A stretch of DNA of 48,864 nucleotides, taken from NCBI GenBank assembly GCA_910588815.1, contig CAJUQY010000019.1, forward strand, positions 1 through 48,864, written 5' to 3'. Positions 32,300 to 40,509 of the stretch are shown here, piece by piece; position 1 is the first letter of the stretch, and the number at the start of each line of letters is the position of its first letter. Origin of the DNA: an uncultured Lachnospiraceae bacterium. GTDB lineage: Bacteria > Bacillota > Clostridia > Lachnospirales > Lachnospiraceae. The translations under genes were made by a program, and so were the position numbers. The notes below the pieces were generated by a model that saw only the letters and a program-made list of their open reading frames with translations, searched no databases and was not told where the DNA came from.

Positions 32300-33566
32300 T
32301 GCTCCACCAGATGCCGTTAAGGCCCAGGGAGGTCCTGGTGAGAACCATGGCGGCCGGAATCCTGGCCAGGGTGAAAAGAGTCCCCACCAGGGAGGGCGGC
32401 AGGGTTTTTCCGAGGCCGGAGAAGGCTCCGGCGGTGGTGATTTCGACGCACATGAAAAGCTGGGAGAGACTCAGGATTTTCAAGTACTGAATCCCCATGG
32501 GAAGAATCCCGGCATCCGGAATGAAGAACCGGAAGACAGGCCCCGGCAGGGTGAAGAGAATCAGGTTGCAGAGCAGTCCCCAGATGACGATAACGGTCAT
32601 GGAGATCCGGTAGCCTTTTCTTATGCGGGCGTGGTTTCCGGCGCCGAAATTTTGGGCGGTGAAAGCATTTACGGCGGCGGCAAAGCCCTCGGCAGTCATC
32701 CAGGAGATGGATTCGATCTGACTGCCTACTTTCTGAACGGCCACGGCGGCATCGCCCCAGCCGGCTATCATTCTGGCGATGCACATGGATATGGCGGAAA
32801 AGGCCATATTCTGGAGAGCGGAGGGGAGGCCGATCCGGACAATGGACCGGATCCGGCGGCTATCGGGCTTTTTCCGGAGCCGGATGCGGGAAAAAATAAC
32901 TGGTTCCCGGCGGACGCAGAGGCAGAACAGCAGGAAGACGAAGGCCTGCGATCCGACGGTGGCGGCGGCGGCCCCGGCCACACCCAGGGCAGGCACGGGA
33001 CCGAGGCCGAAAATGAGAAGCGGATCCAGCAGAATATTTAAGACCATACCGGCCGCATTTGCCAGGAAGGAAGTCCGGCTGTCTCCCATGGCGGTGAGGA
33101 GCCTGGTGAGCACCTGGTTCAGGATGGGAAAGATCACAAGGCCGCAGGTAATCATCAGGTAGATTCTGGCATCTGCCACGACGACGGCGGAATTCAGACG
33201 GAAAAATCCGATCAGCGGCCGGTTCAGCAGGACGCATAGAAAACCGAACAGGGCAGAAAGGCAGATCCCCATCTGAATGGAGATCCGGGCGTAGGAGACG
33301 GCCTCCTCCCGACGGCCTGCCCCCAGATTCTGGGCGACGAGGATTTGTCCGCCTGTGCTGGCGATGAGGCCGAGGCCCAGGGACAGCCAGGAGAACATGC
33401 CGGAGGCGCCCACGGCGGCTACGGCTCCGGCGCTCAGACGGCCAATCCAGATCATATCTGTTAAATTGTAAGCCATCTGCACCAGGGAGGTGAGCATGAT
33501 GGGAAGCGCCAGGGAGGCGAGGGAGGGAAAGATTTTTCCTTCCAGCAGATTGACTGTTCGATTCAT
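32193..33566 (-). CDS. MATE-family efflux transporter
   Basis: A 457-residue transporter of the MATE (NorM/DinF-like) family with about 12 membrane helices in two similar halves. Typical stretches are the first helix SLALPIMLTSLVQMAYNLTDMIWIGRL, GGQILVAQNLGAGRREEA, and the second-half FTAQNFGAGNHARIRKGY. It should export cationic drugs or metabolites against sodium or protons. ATG 33566 follows AGGAGCC. The 3' end overlaps the convergent membrane-protein gene by 107 bp with no terminator between them, so the transcripts can pair. Confidence 0.92.
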   Translation of the reverse strand: MNRTVNLLEGKIFPSLASLALPIMLTSLVQMAYNLTDMIWIGRLSAGAVAAVGASGMFSWLSLGLGLIASTGGQILVAQNLGAGRREEAVSYARISIQMGICLSALFGFLCVLLNRPLIGFFRLNSAVVVADARIYLMITCGLVIFPILNQVLTRLLTAMGDSRTSFLANAAGMVLNILLDPLLIFGLGPVPALGVAGAAAATVGSQAFVFLLFCLCVRREPVIFSRIRLRKKPDSRRIRSIVRIGLPSALQNMAFSAISMCIARMIAGWGDAAVAVQKVGSQIESISWMTAEGFAAAVNAFTAQNFGAGNHARIRKGYRISMTVIVIWGLLCNLILFTLPGPVFRFFIPDAGILPMGIQYLKILSLSQLFMCVEITTAGAFSGLGKTLPPSLVGTLFTLARIPAAMVLTRTSLGLNGIWWSITVSSMLKGSVLLLWFLLGGLPKDRAPGKAPHSGR

Positions 33567-33710
33567 AGGAAGGCTCCTTTTATATTTTAGAGAAAGCTTC
33601 CAGGCAATCACCTTGGAGCATGGTATGCAGCATAGTAGATTGTAGCAAATGAGAGCGGGAATGGCAACGGATATTTTTTTGAATTAAAAACAGAAAGAAG
33701 GGCGGAAGGA

Positions 33711-34874
33711 ATGACGGAAGTGGGGAATGGGAGAAGCCGGGTGGTGCTGATGCCCTGTGATTCTTATGAGGAAGAGGCGGTGTATCAGGCTTTGAAGGCG
33801 GGGATTTCTCTCCTTGGAGGTATGGAGGCGCTGGTAAAGCGGGAGGAGAGGGTGCTGTTAAAGCCCAATTTGGTGCGAAAGGCAAAGCTTTCCAGGGCTG
33901 TGGTGACCCATCCGGCGGTGGTGGGTGCGGCGGCCAGGCTCCTCAGGGAAGCGGGGGTGAAAGAGATTACGGCAGGGGATTCCTGCGGCGTGGGGACGGC
34001 TGTGTCGGCGGCCGCCGCCGTGGGAATGGATGAGACTTTAGAGAAATACAGGGTTCCTTTGGTGGATTTTACCGGAATGGGAGCGGTCCCTTATGAAGAC
34101 GGCGTACAGGCAAAGAGCTTTTTCCTGTCGAGAGAGGTTTTTGAGGCAGATGCCATTATCAATGTCTGCAAGATGAAGACCCATGCCCTGGAACGGATCA
34201 CGGGAGCCGTGAAAAATATGTATGGCTGTATCCACGGCCTCCACAAGGCGAAGGGGCATACGGTTTATCCCAGCGCCGACAGCTTTGCGAGAATGCTGAC
34301 GGATCTGAACCGGTTCCTTAAGCCGAGACTTTATATTATGGACGGTATCGTGGCCATGGAGGGGAACGGGCCCACCTCCGGGGATCCGGTTTCCATGAAT
34401 GTGCTGCTCATGTCACAGGATCCGGTGGCTTTGGACAGTGTGTTCTGCCGTCTTGTCAACCTGAAGCCGGAGCTGGTTCCCACCAATTATCATGGGGAGA
34501 AGCTGGGGCTTGGTTCCTGGAGGGAGGAAGAGATTGAGCTTGTCCTGGCAGAGAAGGGGACTTTCCTGGAAATTTCCATGGAGGAAGCAGAAAAGCGGTT
34601 CGGAAAGGCTGATTTTGATGTGGACAGACGCCGGGTCAAGAGCGATTTTTGGGTGAAGCTTGGCCGGTTTTTCAATGTGTTCCAGAAAAAGCCCTATGTG
34701 GACAGGGAAAAATGTGTAAAGTGCGGCGTCTGTGTGGAGAGCTGTCCGGTGGAGGGGAAGGCCCTCGCCTTTCAAAACGGACGGAGAGAGCCTCCGGTTT
34801 ATGACTACAAAAAATGCATCCGCTGCTTCTGCTGTCAGGAGATGTGTCCCCATAAGGCCATCAAGGTGCGGTGA
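33711..34874 (+). CDS. DUF362 protein with C-terminal 2[4Fe-4S] ferredoxin domain
   Basis: A 387-residue protein: DUF362 domain (LLKPNLVRKAKLSRAVVTHPAVV near 50, NVCKMKTHALERITGAVKNMYGC near 150) followed by a ferredoxin domain. The two clusters are CVKCGVCVESCPVEGKAL and CIRCFCCQEMCPHKAI, each with four Cys spaced C-x2-C-x2-C-x3-C. Such proteins are common in anaerobes and are presumed to be redox enzymes of unknown substrate. The start ATG at 33711 follows a purine-rich AGAAGGGCGGAAGGA. A strong terminator follows. Confidence 0.88.
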   Translation: MTEVGNGRSRVVLMPCDSYEEEAVYQALKAGISLLGGMEALVKREERVLLKPNLVRKAKLSRAVVTHPAVVGAAARLLREAGVKEITAGDSCGVGTAVSAAAAVGMDETLEKYRVPLVDFTGMGAVPYEDGVQAKSFFLSREVFEADAIINVCKMKTHALERITGAVKNMYGCIHGLHKAKGHTVYPSADSFARMLTDLNRFLKPRLYIMDGIVAMEGNGPTSGDPVSMNVLLMSQDPVALDSVFCRLVNLKPELVPTNYHGEKLGLGSWREEEIELVLAEKGTFLEISMEEAEKRFGKADFDVDRRRVKSDFWVKLGRFFNVFQKKPYVDREKCVKCGVCVESCPVEGKALAFQNGRREPPVYDYKKCIRCFCCQEMCPHKAIKVR

Positions 34875-35011
34875 AAACGGATATGTAAAGAGGCGTTCAG
34901 GGGAGCCGGAGACTTTCGATGATCACGGCTTTTACGTCTGCGTCCGGCCAGGAGGAGGCGTTAAATAAAAGAATCGAATAAAAGTGTTCGGACATGTGAG
35001 TTTTAGCGAAA

Positions 35012-35039
35012 AGGGCGGTCAGAAATGACCGCCCTTTTT
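35012..35039. terminator. Bidirectional terminator
   Basis: AGGGCGGTCA (35012-35021) pairs with TGACCGCCCT (35026-35035) around GAAA, flanked by AAA and TTTTT. It separates the DUF362 gene from the convergent minus-strand gene. Confidence 0.9.
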
Positions 35040-35054
35040 GATCGCACGGCTCCC

Positions 35055-36167
35055 TTACAGGCTTCCAAGCCTTGCAAGTGTATTCAAAAGACTGTCGGGA
35101 GATTCGGAAGGGGCCGGAAGGGATTCGGCCTCGATCTCCACATCATGATCAGTGTTTCCAGCCGGAGGCGCCGGGGGTGTGGCATCTGTATTGCCGCCGG
35201 TCCCTCCTCCGCCCGTCACGGTTCCGCCTCCAGCTGCGGGAGGAGGCGTCTGGGCAGGAGGGCAGCAGCAGGCGCCGGTATTTTCACACTCATTTTTCAG
35301 GGTTTCCTCGTTATGGGGCGGCCCAAGCTCCAGAGGCTTGATTTCCCGGTCCAAGAGGCTGCCGGACACAAATTCCATGCAGACGCTGTCTTCCTGGGGA
35401 ATCAGGCTTCCCTTGGGAACCACGGCGCGGCCGTTGTGGGGGATCAGATACTGAGAGTAATAAATGCTCTTCAGGTAGATGGTCAGCCCCATGGAAACTT
35501 CGCCGGTGGACGCGTCGAAGCTCAGGACTTTGGGAATGACGATCATGTTGAGGCCCTGGGCCGGAGAGGATGAGCCGGCAAGGAATCCCACATAATTGAT
35601 GACGGGAGCAGACGCATCCGCGGAGGAATAGGACACTCCGTAAGGAGCGTAAAGCTCCAGTTCCACGGATGAGGGGTTGGTATCCTCATCGAAGTAGGTG
35701 TAGTCCGGTGTCCCGGAGGCGGGAAGGTAGGAGGCGGAAACCGGAAGAACTGCCAGGATTCGCTTTGCACAGTCATAAAGCTTGACGGCAAAGTTTATCG
35801 TGAGGCTTCTCAAGGTTACAGAATAACAGTTGGGCCGTCCGCTGATGGGAGTGATGGCCGGAGCCTCTCCCGGAGCGGTGGAGAAGGTTACGGAGACAGC
35901 CTCTGCCGTGGCGCTTTCCGCGCTGGGATAGGTGGTGGCGAAATTTTCGGCGAGGGTGACCTGACGGCACAGATTAATGCCGATTTCGTCATAAACCACG
36001 GGGGCTAAAAGGGTCAGGTACTGGGGCGTTCCGCAGATTGGATTGGTGCACACGTCAAAGCAGGGCTCCGGAGAAGGAGGCGTGCCGTTGCAGCTTCCAT
36101 TTGCGGCTATGACGTTTACGGCATTGGAACGGCCGCATTTGCAGCCTTTAGGCTTGTATTTAGGCAT
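35055..36167 (-). CDS. Cys-rich protein of unknown function, possible spore-coat component
   Basis: A 370-residue protein I do not recognise. It begins MPKYKPKGCKCGRSNAVNV with a Cys-rich first 70 residues, has a beta-rich middle (residues 70-270) without a signal peptide, an ENTGACCCPPAQ segment near 300, and a Pro/Gly linker (PPPAAGGGTVTGGGGTGG). Lack of a signal peptide with Cys clusters is common for coat proteins assembled from the mother cell. The promoter region has a perfect sigma-K-type pair. Function as a coat protein is inference from promoter and composition, not homology. Confidence 0.55.
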   Translation of the reverse strand: MPKYKPKGCKCGRSNAVNVIAANGSCNGTPPSPEPCFDVCTNPICGTPQYLTLLAPVVYDEIGINLCRQVTLAENFATTYPSAESATAEAVSVTFSTAPGEAPAITPISGRPNCYSVTLRSLTINFAVKLYDCAKRILAVLPVSASYLPASGTPDYTYFDEDTNPSSVELELYAPYGVSYSSADASAPVINYVGFLAGSSSPAQGLNMIVIPKVLSFDASTGEVSMGLTIYLKSIYYSQYLIPHNGRAVVPKGSLIPQEDSVCMEFVSGSLLDREIKPLELGPPHNEETLKNECENTGACCCPPAQTPPPAAGGGTVTGGGGTGGNTDATPPAPPAGNTDHDVEIEAESLPAPSESPDSLLNTLARLGSL

Positions 36168-36202
36168 ATGCTTAAATTCCTTCCATATGAATCGTTCACC
36201 AA

Positions 36203-36231
36203 TATTATATGCCTTCCGTCATAAGGCGGTG
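36203..36231 (-). promoter_or_regulatory. Sigma-K-type promoter of the Cys-rich gene
   Basis: On the minus strand CACC (36231-36228) and CATATAATA (36211-36203) are 16 nt apart, matching the sigma-K consensus mACm-N16-CATANNNTA at every stated position. The predicted leader is about 29 nt. A plain sigma-A reading (TATAAT without a -35) is the alternative. Confidence 0.5.
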
Positions 36232-36247
36232 ATTCCCTCCATATATT
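36219..36247 (+). promoter_or_regulatory. Possible sigma-E-type promoter of the plus-strand gene
   Basis: TCATAAG (36219-36225), 14 nt, CATATATT (36240-36247) resembles the sigma-E pair (KMATATT, CATACAHT) with 5 of 7 and 7 of 8 fits. It overlaps the divergent sigma-K candidate, so both genes could be mother-cell expressed. Confidence 0.35.
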
Positions 36248-36280
36248 AAAGAAAGCATAAAAAGAAAAGGAGCCGGCCTC

Positions 36281-37027
36281 ATGGAATACATACACAGCCT
36301 TCCGGACGGGACAAAGCTTGCAGTGTGGGAGGAACGGAACCAGGTGCTGTCTCTTATGCTTCCGCTTCGCAGAGGGATGGGGGTGTCGGTTCTGGCGAGA
36401 GATGCCTTGAAGGATCTGGTTTCCGTAATGTTCCGGGGTTCTGTCTATTATGCCTATCACAGCCTGGAGCACAGAATCATGTTCGGGTCGGCCGAAGACC
36501 GCGGGGCGGCGGCCGTGCTGTCGGATCCGTCTGACGGCAGACAGTACTCAGCCCTTACGCTTTTAGAATGGATGGGGGAGCTTTACCTGTTTTTCCGGGC
36601 CAGGGGCCAGAAGGAAAAGAGCTGGGAGCTTAAAGTGCTGCGCCCTCTGTCCGGCCGTGAGGCGAAAACACTGTGGGAAGGCTTTACGGAGCCAGTGGAG
36701 CCGGTGTACGCCGTGGGGGAACGGCTGGTGATTCTGGCAGACGGGAAATTTTGCACATGGGATGGGAAACAGCCGCCGGAGCAGGGGGAACTCCTGCGGC
36801 TTGGCACAGGACAACGGGCCAGGGACGCGATTCTTAAGCTGGAAGAGTCAAACAGGCAGTGCCGGGAGCAGGCGGAAGCTCTTTTTCGGGAGAGAGAATT
36901 GCTTGTGAAAAGCCACGAGGGACAGATCGCGGAATTTAAAAAACAATATGATGATCTGGCGGCTTATGCGGCGGAGCTTCAGAAAGAGGGAAAGCGGTGG
37001 AGAGAGAAATACTATAAAAAGCAATAA
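36281..37027 (+). CDS. Coiled-coil protein of unknown function
   Basis: A 248-residue protein with a beta-rich N-terminal two-thirds (repeating short strands, for example LPDGTKLAVWEERNQVLSLML and ALTLLEWMGELYLFFRARG) and a C-terminal coiled coil from about residue 185 (AILKLEESNRQCREQAEALFRERELL). No signal peptide, membrane helix or catalytic motif is visible. AAGGAG precedes the ATG. It is divergent from the Cys-rich gene and may share its sporulation timing. Confidence 0.65.
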   Translation: MEYIHSLPDGTKLAVWEERNQVLSLMLPLRRGMGVSVLARDALKDLVSVMFRGSVYYAYHSLEHRIMFGSAEDRGAAAVLSDPSDGRQYSALTLLEWMGELYLFFRARGQKEKSWELKVLRPLSGREAKTLWEGFTEPVEPVYAVGERLVILADGKFCTWDGKQPPEQGELLRLGTGQRARDAILKLEESNRQCREQAEALFRERELLVKSHEGQIAEFKKQYDDLAAYAAELQKEGKRWREKYYKKQ

Positions 37028-37037
37028 AAAGGCCTGA

Positions 37038-37058
37038 TTTTTGTACAAAATACAAAAA
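37038..37058. promoter_or_regulatory. TTTTTGTA/TACAAAAA palindrome before the lyase gene
   Basis: TTTTTGTA and TACAAAAA form a perfect 8-bp dyad around CAAAA. It could be a weak terminator of the coiled-coil gene or an operator for the lyase-Liv unit; the rest of 37028-37249 is AT-rich and featureless. Confidence 0.35.
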
Positions 37059-37249
37059 TTGGAGGGAGATTTTTGGAATAAAAACGATGAAATCGCAGGT
37101 TTTCTTATGCTATCATAAATCCAACAAAAGTTGTGCAATATGACTACAATATCGAGGATAAAGAACAAAAAAGTTAGAAATTTTTTGATTGTTTCCGATG
37201 AAATTGTATGGAGATGTAAACAATGAATTGCCGGCGGGGAGGATGGATT

Positions 37250-38140
37250 ATGAAGAAACTTTATGGAGTAGTTACAGCTATGGTGACACCTTTCAATGAA
37301 GATGAGTCTGTAAGGACAGAGGCCATCAGGCAGCATGTGGATTTTCTGATCGAGAAAGGCGTCAATTGCCTGTATCCGCTGGGAACCACAGGCGAGATGA
37401 TGTTGATGGATGTGGCAGAGCGGAAGCTGGTGGCAGAAACCGTGGTGGGCCAATGTGCCCATCGGATTCCTGTGTTCATTCATGTGGGGGCCATGAAGAC
37501 AAAGGACGCCTGCGAGTTGGCCCGCCATGCCCATGAGATCGGAGCGGACGGGATCGGGGCCGTATCACCGGCTTTTTATGGCGCAACGGAAGCCTCGATC
37601 TATGACTATTATGCGGCGATTGCAAGATGTGTGCCGGAAGATTTTCCTGTATATCTTTATAATATTCCCCAGTGTTCTTCCAATGATTTGCCGGTGCCGG
37701 CAGCGGATCGACTGGCCAGGGAATTCCCGAATATTGTGGGAATTAAATACAGTTTTGCGGATATGTGCCGCACATTGGAATACCAGAAGGTGAATGACGG
37801 GGCTTTTTCTGTGCTCCACGGGTGTGACAAGCTGATCAACGTGCTGATGGCCATGGGGTGCGACGGTGTGGTGTCCGGGGTTTCCAGTGTGTATCCGGAG
37901 CTTTTTGTGGATGTTTACCAGGCATGTTTAAAAGGAAATTGGGAGGAGGCCAGGACGAAGCAGCGGCTGGCAAACGAGGTGGTGGATATCTTAAAGGGCG
38001 GCGCCAGCATGGGCCATTTTAAAGAAGCGCTGAAGCTTCGGGGCATTGACGCCGGATATGTGCGGGGGCCTCTTCACAATCTGACACCGGACGAGCTTGC
38101 AGTGATGAAAAAGGAACTGGCGGCAGTGGGCCTCCAGTAA
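37250..38140 (+). CDS. DapA/NAL-family lyase (not lysine-pathway DapA)
   Basis: A 296-residue class I aldolase. Schiff-base Lys is in GIKYSF (near 162), catalytic Tyr in YNIP (near 134), and GTTGE (near 45) binds the keto-acid carboxylate. In dihydrodipicolinate synthase YNVPSR supplies an Arg for the aspartate semialdehyde; here the sequence is YNIPQCSSN, lacking it, so this is probably a sialate-lyase-like or keto-acid aldolase with another substrate. ATG 37250 follows GGGGAGG. It leads a Liv transporter, an aminotransferase and a PucR gene, suggesting catabolism of an imported amino compound through a keto acid. Confidence 0.85.
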   Translation: MKKLYGVVTAMVTPFNEDESVRTEAIRQHVDFLIEKGVNCLYPLGTTGEMMLMDVAERKLVAETVVGQCAHRIPVFIHVGAMKTKDACELARHAHEIGADGIGAVSPAFYGATEASIYDYYAAIARCVPEDFPVYLYNIPQCSSNDLPVPAADRLAREFPNIVGIKYSFADMCRTLEYQKVNDGAFSVLHGCDKLINVLMAMGCDGVVSGVSSVYPELFVDVYQACLKGNWEEARTKQRLANEVVDILKGGASMGHFKEALKLRGIDAGYVRGPLHNLTPDELAVMKKELAAVGLQ

Positions 38141-38148
38141 GGGGGGAA

Positions 38149-38253
38149 TTGAGGAAAAGGACTTCGGGTAAAGGAACCGATAAAAGGACTGATAGAAGAA
38201 CTGCTAAGAGAACTGCTGAAAGAACGAGTGTGCGCGATGCGCACTTGGAATAA
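38149..38253 (+). CDS. Possible 34-aa basic leader peptide made of 12-bp repeats
   Basis: The lyase-livK gap contains about five degenerate 12-bp tandem units (about 38171-38230, AAAAGGACTGAT-like). In one frame they encode a run of x-R-T-x repeats (KRTD, RRTA, KRTA, ERTS) within a 34-codon TTG frame that ends just before the livK ribosome site. The frame has a poor start. It is either a chance reading of the repeats or an Arg/Thr-rich leader, with a GTGCGC/GCGCAC hairpin near its end. Confidence 0.25.
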   Translation: MRKRTSGKGTDKRTDRRTAKRTAERTSVRDAHLE

Positions 38254-38270
38254 AAAGGAGGATGAAAAAC

Positions 38271-39518
38271 ATGAAGAAAGTAGTAGCTTTACTCCTGGCG
38301 CTTGCCATGGCGCTTTCTCTGGCGGCATGCGGCGGAGGCGATGACAAGAAGGAGGAAACGGGAGAAACAAAGGCGGTTTCCGGTGAAACGGCAGCTGCAG
38401 ACAGCGCTTCAGATGGGGACGATGCTTCCGGAGGGGAAGCTGAGACGATCAAGATCGGCCTCTGCCAGCCCTTCACCGGCCCCAATGCAGTGGCCGGCGA
38501 GTATTCCAGATACGGTGTGGATCTGGCCGTCGAGGAAATCAATAACGCAGGCGGGTTTGAAGTCGGCGGCAAGATGTACAAGATTGAGATCGTGGAAGAG
38601 GACAACGAGGCAAAGCCTGAGATTACCAACAATGCTTATAACAAGCTGATCGGCCAGGATCAGGTCAAGGCGATCATCGGGCCTGACTCCAGCGGCCCGT
38701 TGATTTCCGCAGGCCCTCTGGCGACGGCGGCGAAGGTTCCTGCGATCGGGACCACTTCCTCCAACCCCGACTGCACGCTGGTCGGCGGCGAATATGTGTT
38801 CCGCGCATGCTGGATCGACAGCTTCCAGGCTGTGGTCTGCGCGAAGATGGCTTCCGAGACCCTCTCTGCGAAAAAGGTGGCCGTACTTTACAGCAATGCA
38901 GACGATTACTCTTCCGGCCTTGCCACGAATTTCCAGAAAGAGTTTGAGGCTCTCGGCGGCGAAGTGGTTGCGTTTGAGGCTTATGCAGGAGCGGACGTAA
39001 AGGATTTCAAGGCACAGCTTACCAATATCCAGAATTCCGGAGCAGAAGTTATTTTCCTGCCCAATCAGGCCGGTGAGCTTCCTCTGCAGATTCAGCAGAT
39101 CCGCGAGATGGATATCCAGGCAGAGATCATGGGCGAGATGTCCTGGGATAACCCCAATGTACCGGAGCTGGCCGGAAATGAAAATGTAGAAGGCTGCTAT
39201 TTTATTTCCCTGTTTGCGGCCGACAGCACGGATCCGGTATCTCAGGCATTTACCGAGGCATTCCGGGCAAAGTATAACAAGGAGCCCAATACCCAGTCTA
39301 CCATGTCTTATGACTGTGTACAGATTTTGGTGGACGCCTTCAAGAGAGCGGGAACTGTGGACGACAGCGAGGCTCTCAGGGATGCCATCCAGGCGACGGA
39401 CCTGAATCTTCCCAGCGGACATTTGATCTATGACGAGAACCGGGATCCGGAGAAATCTGCAAATGTTATGATTTATAAAGACGGCGTACCGACCTACGTT
39501 TCTACCATTAATCCGTAA
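38271..39518 (+). CDS. livK: Branched-chain amino-acid-type ABC substrate-binding lipoprotein
   Basis: A 415-residue periplasmic-binding-protein fold of the Leu/Ile/Val family, anchored by lipobox LSLAAC (Cys near residue 21). An acidic/Thr-rich linker precedes the mature domain, which starts IKIGLCQPFTGPNAVAGEYSRYGVDLAVEEIN. The ligand loops are present (IIGPDSSGP, GTTSSNPDCT). ATG 38271 rather than 38262 fits the AAAGGAGG site, 9 nt upstream. The family binds many amino acids and aromatic or amide compounds; the ligand is unknown. Confidence 0.9.
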   Translation: MKKVVALLLALAMALSLAACGGGDDKKEETGETKAVSGETAAADSASDGDDASGGEAETIKIGLCQPFTGPNAVAGEYSRYGVDLAVEEINNAGGFEVGGKMYKIEIVEEDNEAKPEITNNAYNKLIGQDQVKAIIGPDSSGPLISAGPLATAAKVPAIGTTSSNPDCTLVGGEYVFRACWIDSFQAVVCAKMASETLSAKKVAVLYSNADDYSSGLATNFQKEFEALGGEVVAFEAYAGADVKDFKAQLTNIQNSGAEVIFLPNQAGELPLQIQQIREMDIQAEIMGEMSWDNPNVPELAGNENVEGCYFISLFAADSTDPVSQAFTEAFRAKYNKEPNTQSTMSYDCVQILVDAFKRAGTVDDSEALRDAIQATDLNLPSGHLIYDENRDPEKSANVMIYKDGVPTYVSTINP

Positions 39519-39534
39519 ACTGTAAACAACCAGG

Positions 39535-39563
39535 GGAGCGAGGCAGAATGCCCCGCTCCTTTT
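39535..39563 (+). terminator. Hairpin between the binding protein and permease genes
   Basis: GGAGCG-a-GGC pairs with GCC-c-CGCTCC (39535-39544 with 39550-39559) and TTTT follows. It probably attenuates permease expression relative to the binding protein, as commonly seen in ABC operons. Confidence 0.7.
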
Positions 39564-39618
39564 GTCATTCTACTAGGAAACTTCTCTGATTTCCTGCCTA
39601 ATAGAAAGAGGTGAAAGT

Positions 39619-40500
39619 ATGTCACAGTTTTTTCAGCTTCTGATATACGGGCTGCAGCTTGGCACCATCTATGCGTTGGTGGCCCTTGGATACACCATGG
39701 TATACGGAATTGTAAATCTGATCAATTTTGCCCACGGGGATTTTTTGATGCTGGGGGCCTATGCGGCTTTTTTCACGGCATTATTTGCCGGGGAAAATTT
39801 CGTGGTTTGTCTGCTTTTAGCCATGGCGACGGCCGGGCTGATCGGTGTCGTCACAGACCGGATCGCCTATAAACCCATGCGGAACCAGCCGAAACTTTCT
39901 GCCCTGATTACAGCCATGGGCGTTTCCATTTTTATTCAGAATCTCTGCAGGGCCTTGCCCTTTATCGGACCGATCCCGAAAGCGTTTCCGACGCTTTTGG
40001 AGAGTAAAAGCATCAAATTGCTTGGCGTTACGTTTACATCCACTCAGCTTTTGCTCATCGTACTGGCTATTGTACTGATGCTGGGCTTAAACTTCATTGT
40101 CAATAAGTCTAAGGTGGGACGGGGAATGCGTGCCGTTTCCATGGACAGGGACGCGGCGGCGCTTATGGGCATCAATATCAACGCGGTCATTGCCAGCACT
40201 TTTTTTATCGGCGCGGCCTTGGCGGGGGCGGGCGGCGTGTTTTATGGGATTATGTACCCTACTCTGGAGGTCAGTATCGGTTCCTTCCTGGGCAATAAGG
40301 CATTTATTGCCGCTGTCGTGGGCGGGATAGGGAGCATCAAAGGGGCCATGTTCGGCGGTATCCTGATGGGCATTATCGAAATATTTGCCACGAATTTAAA
40401 TGCGGACATTGGTTTCGGCGCGGCATACGCAGTTCTGATCGTCATTCTTCTGTTCAGGCCTGCCGGCTTGTTTGGCAAGCTGGTCACAGAGAAAGTGTAG
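39619..40500 (+). CDS. livH: Liv-type ABC permease, LivH
   Basis: A 293-residue inner-membrane permease. It begins with the family helix LLIYGLQLGTIYALVALGYTMVYGIVNLINFAHGDFLMLGAYAAFF, and contains AVSMDRDAAALMGININAVIASTFFIGAALAGAGGVFYG, which includes the coupling-loop region contacting the ATPases. AGAGGTG precedes its ATG. It is nearly contiguous with LivM. Confidence 0.93.
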   Translation: MSQFFQLLIYGLQLGTIYALVALGYTMVYGIVNLINFAHGDFLMLGAYAAFFTALFAGENFVVCLLLAMATAGLIGVVTDRIAYKPMRNQPKLSALITAMGVSIFIQNLCRALPFIGPIPKAFPTLLESKSIKLLGVTFTSTQLLLIVLAIVLMLGLNFIVNKSKVGRGMRAVSMDRDAAALMGININAVIASTFFIGAALAGAGGVFYGIMYPTLEVSIGSFLGNKAFIAAVVGGIGSIKGAMFGGILMGIIEIFATNLNADIGFGAAYAVLIVILLFRPAGLFGKLVTEKV

Positions 40501-40509
40501 GTGATGGGA

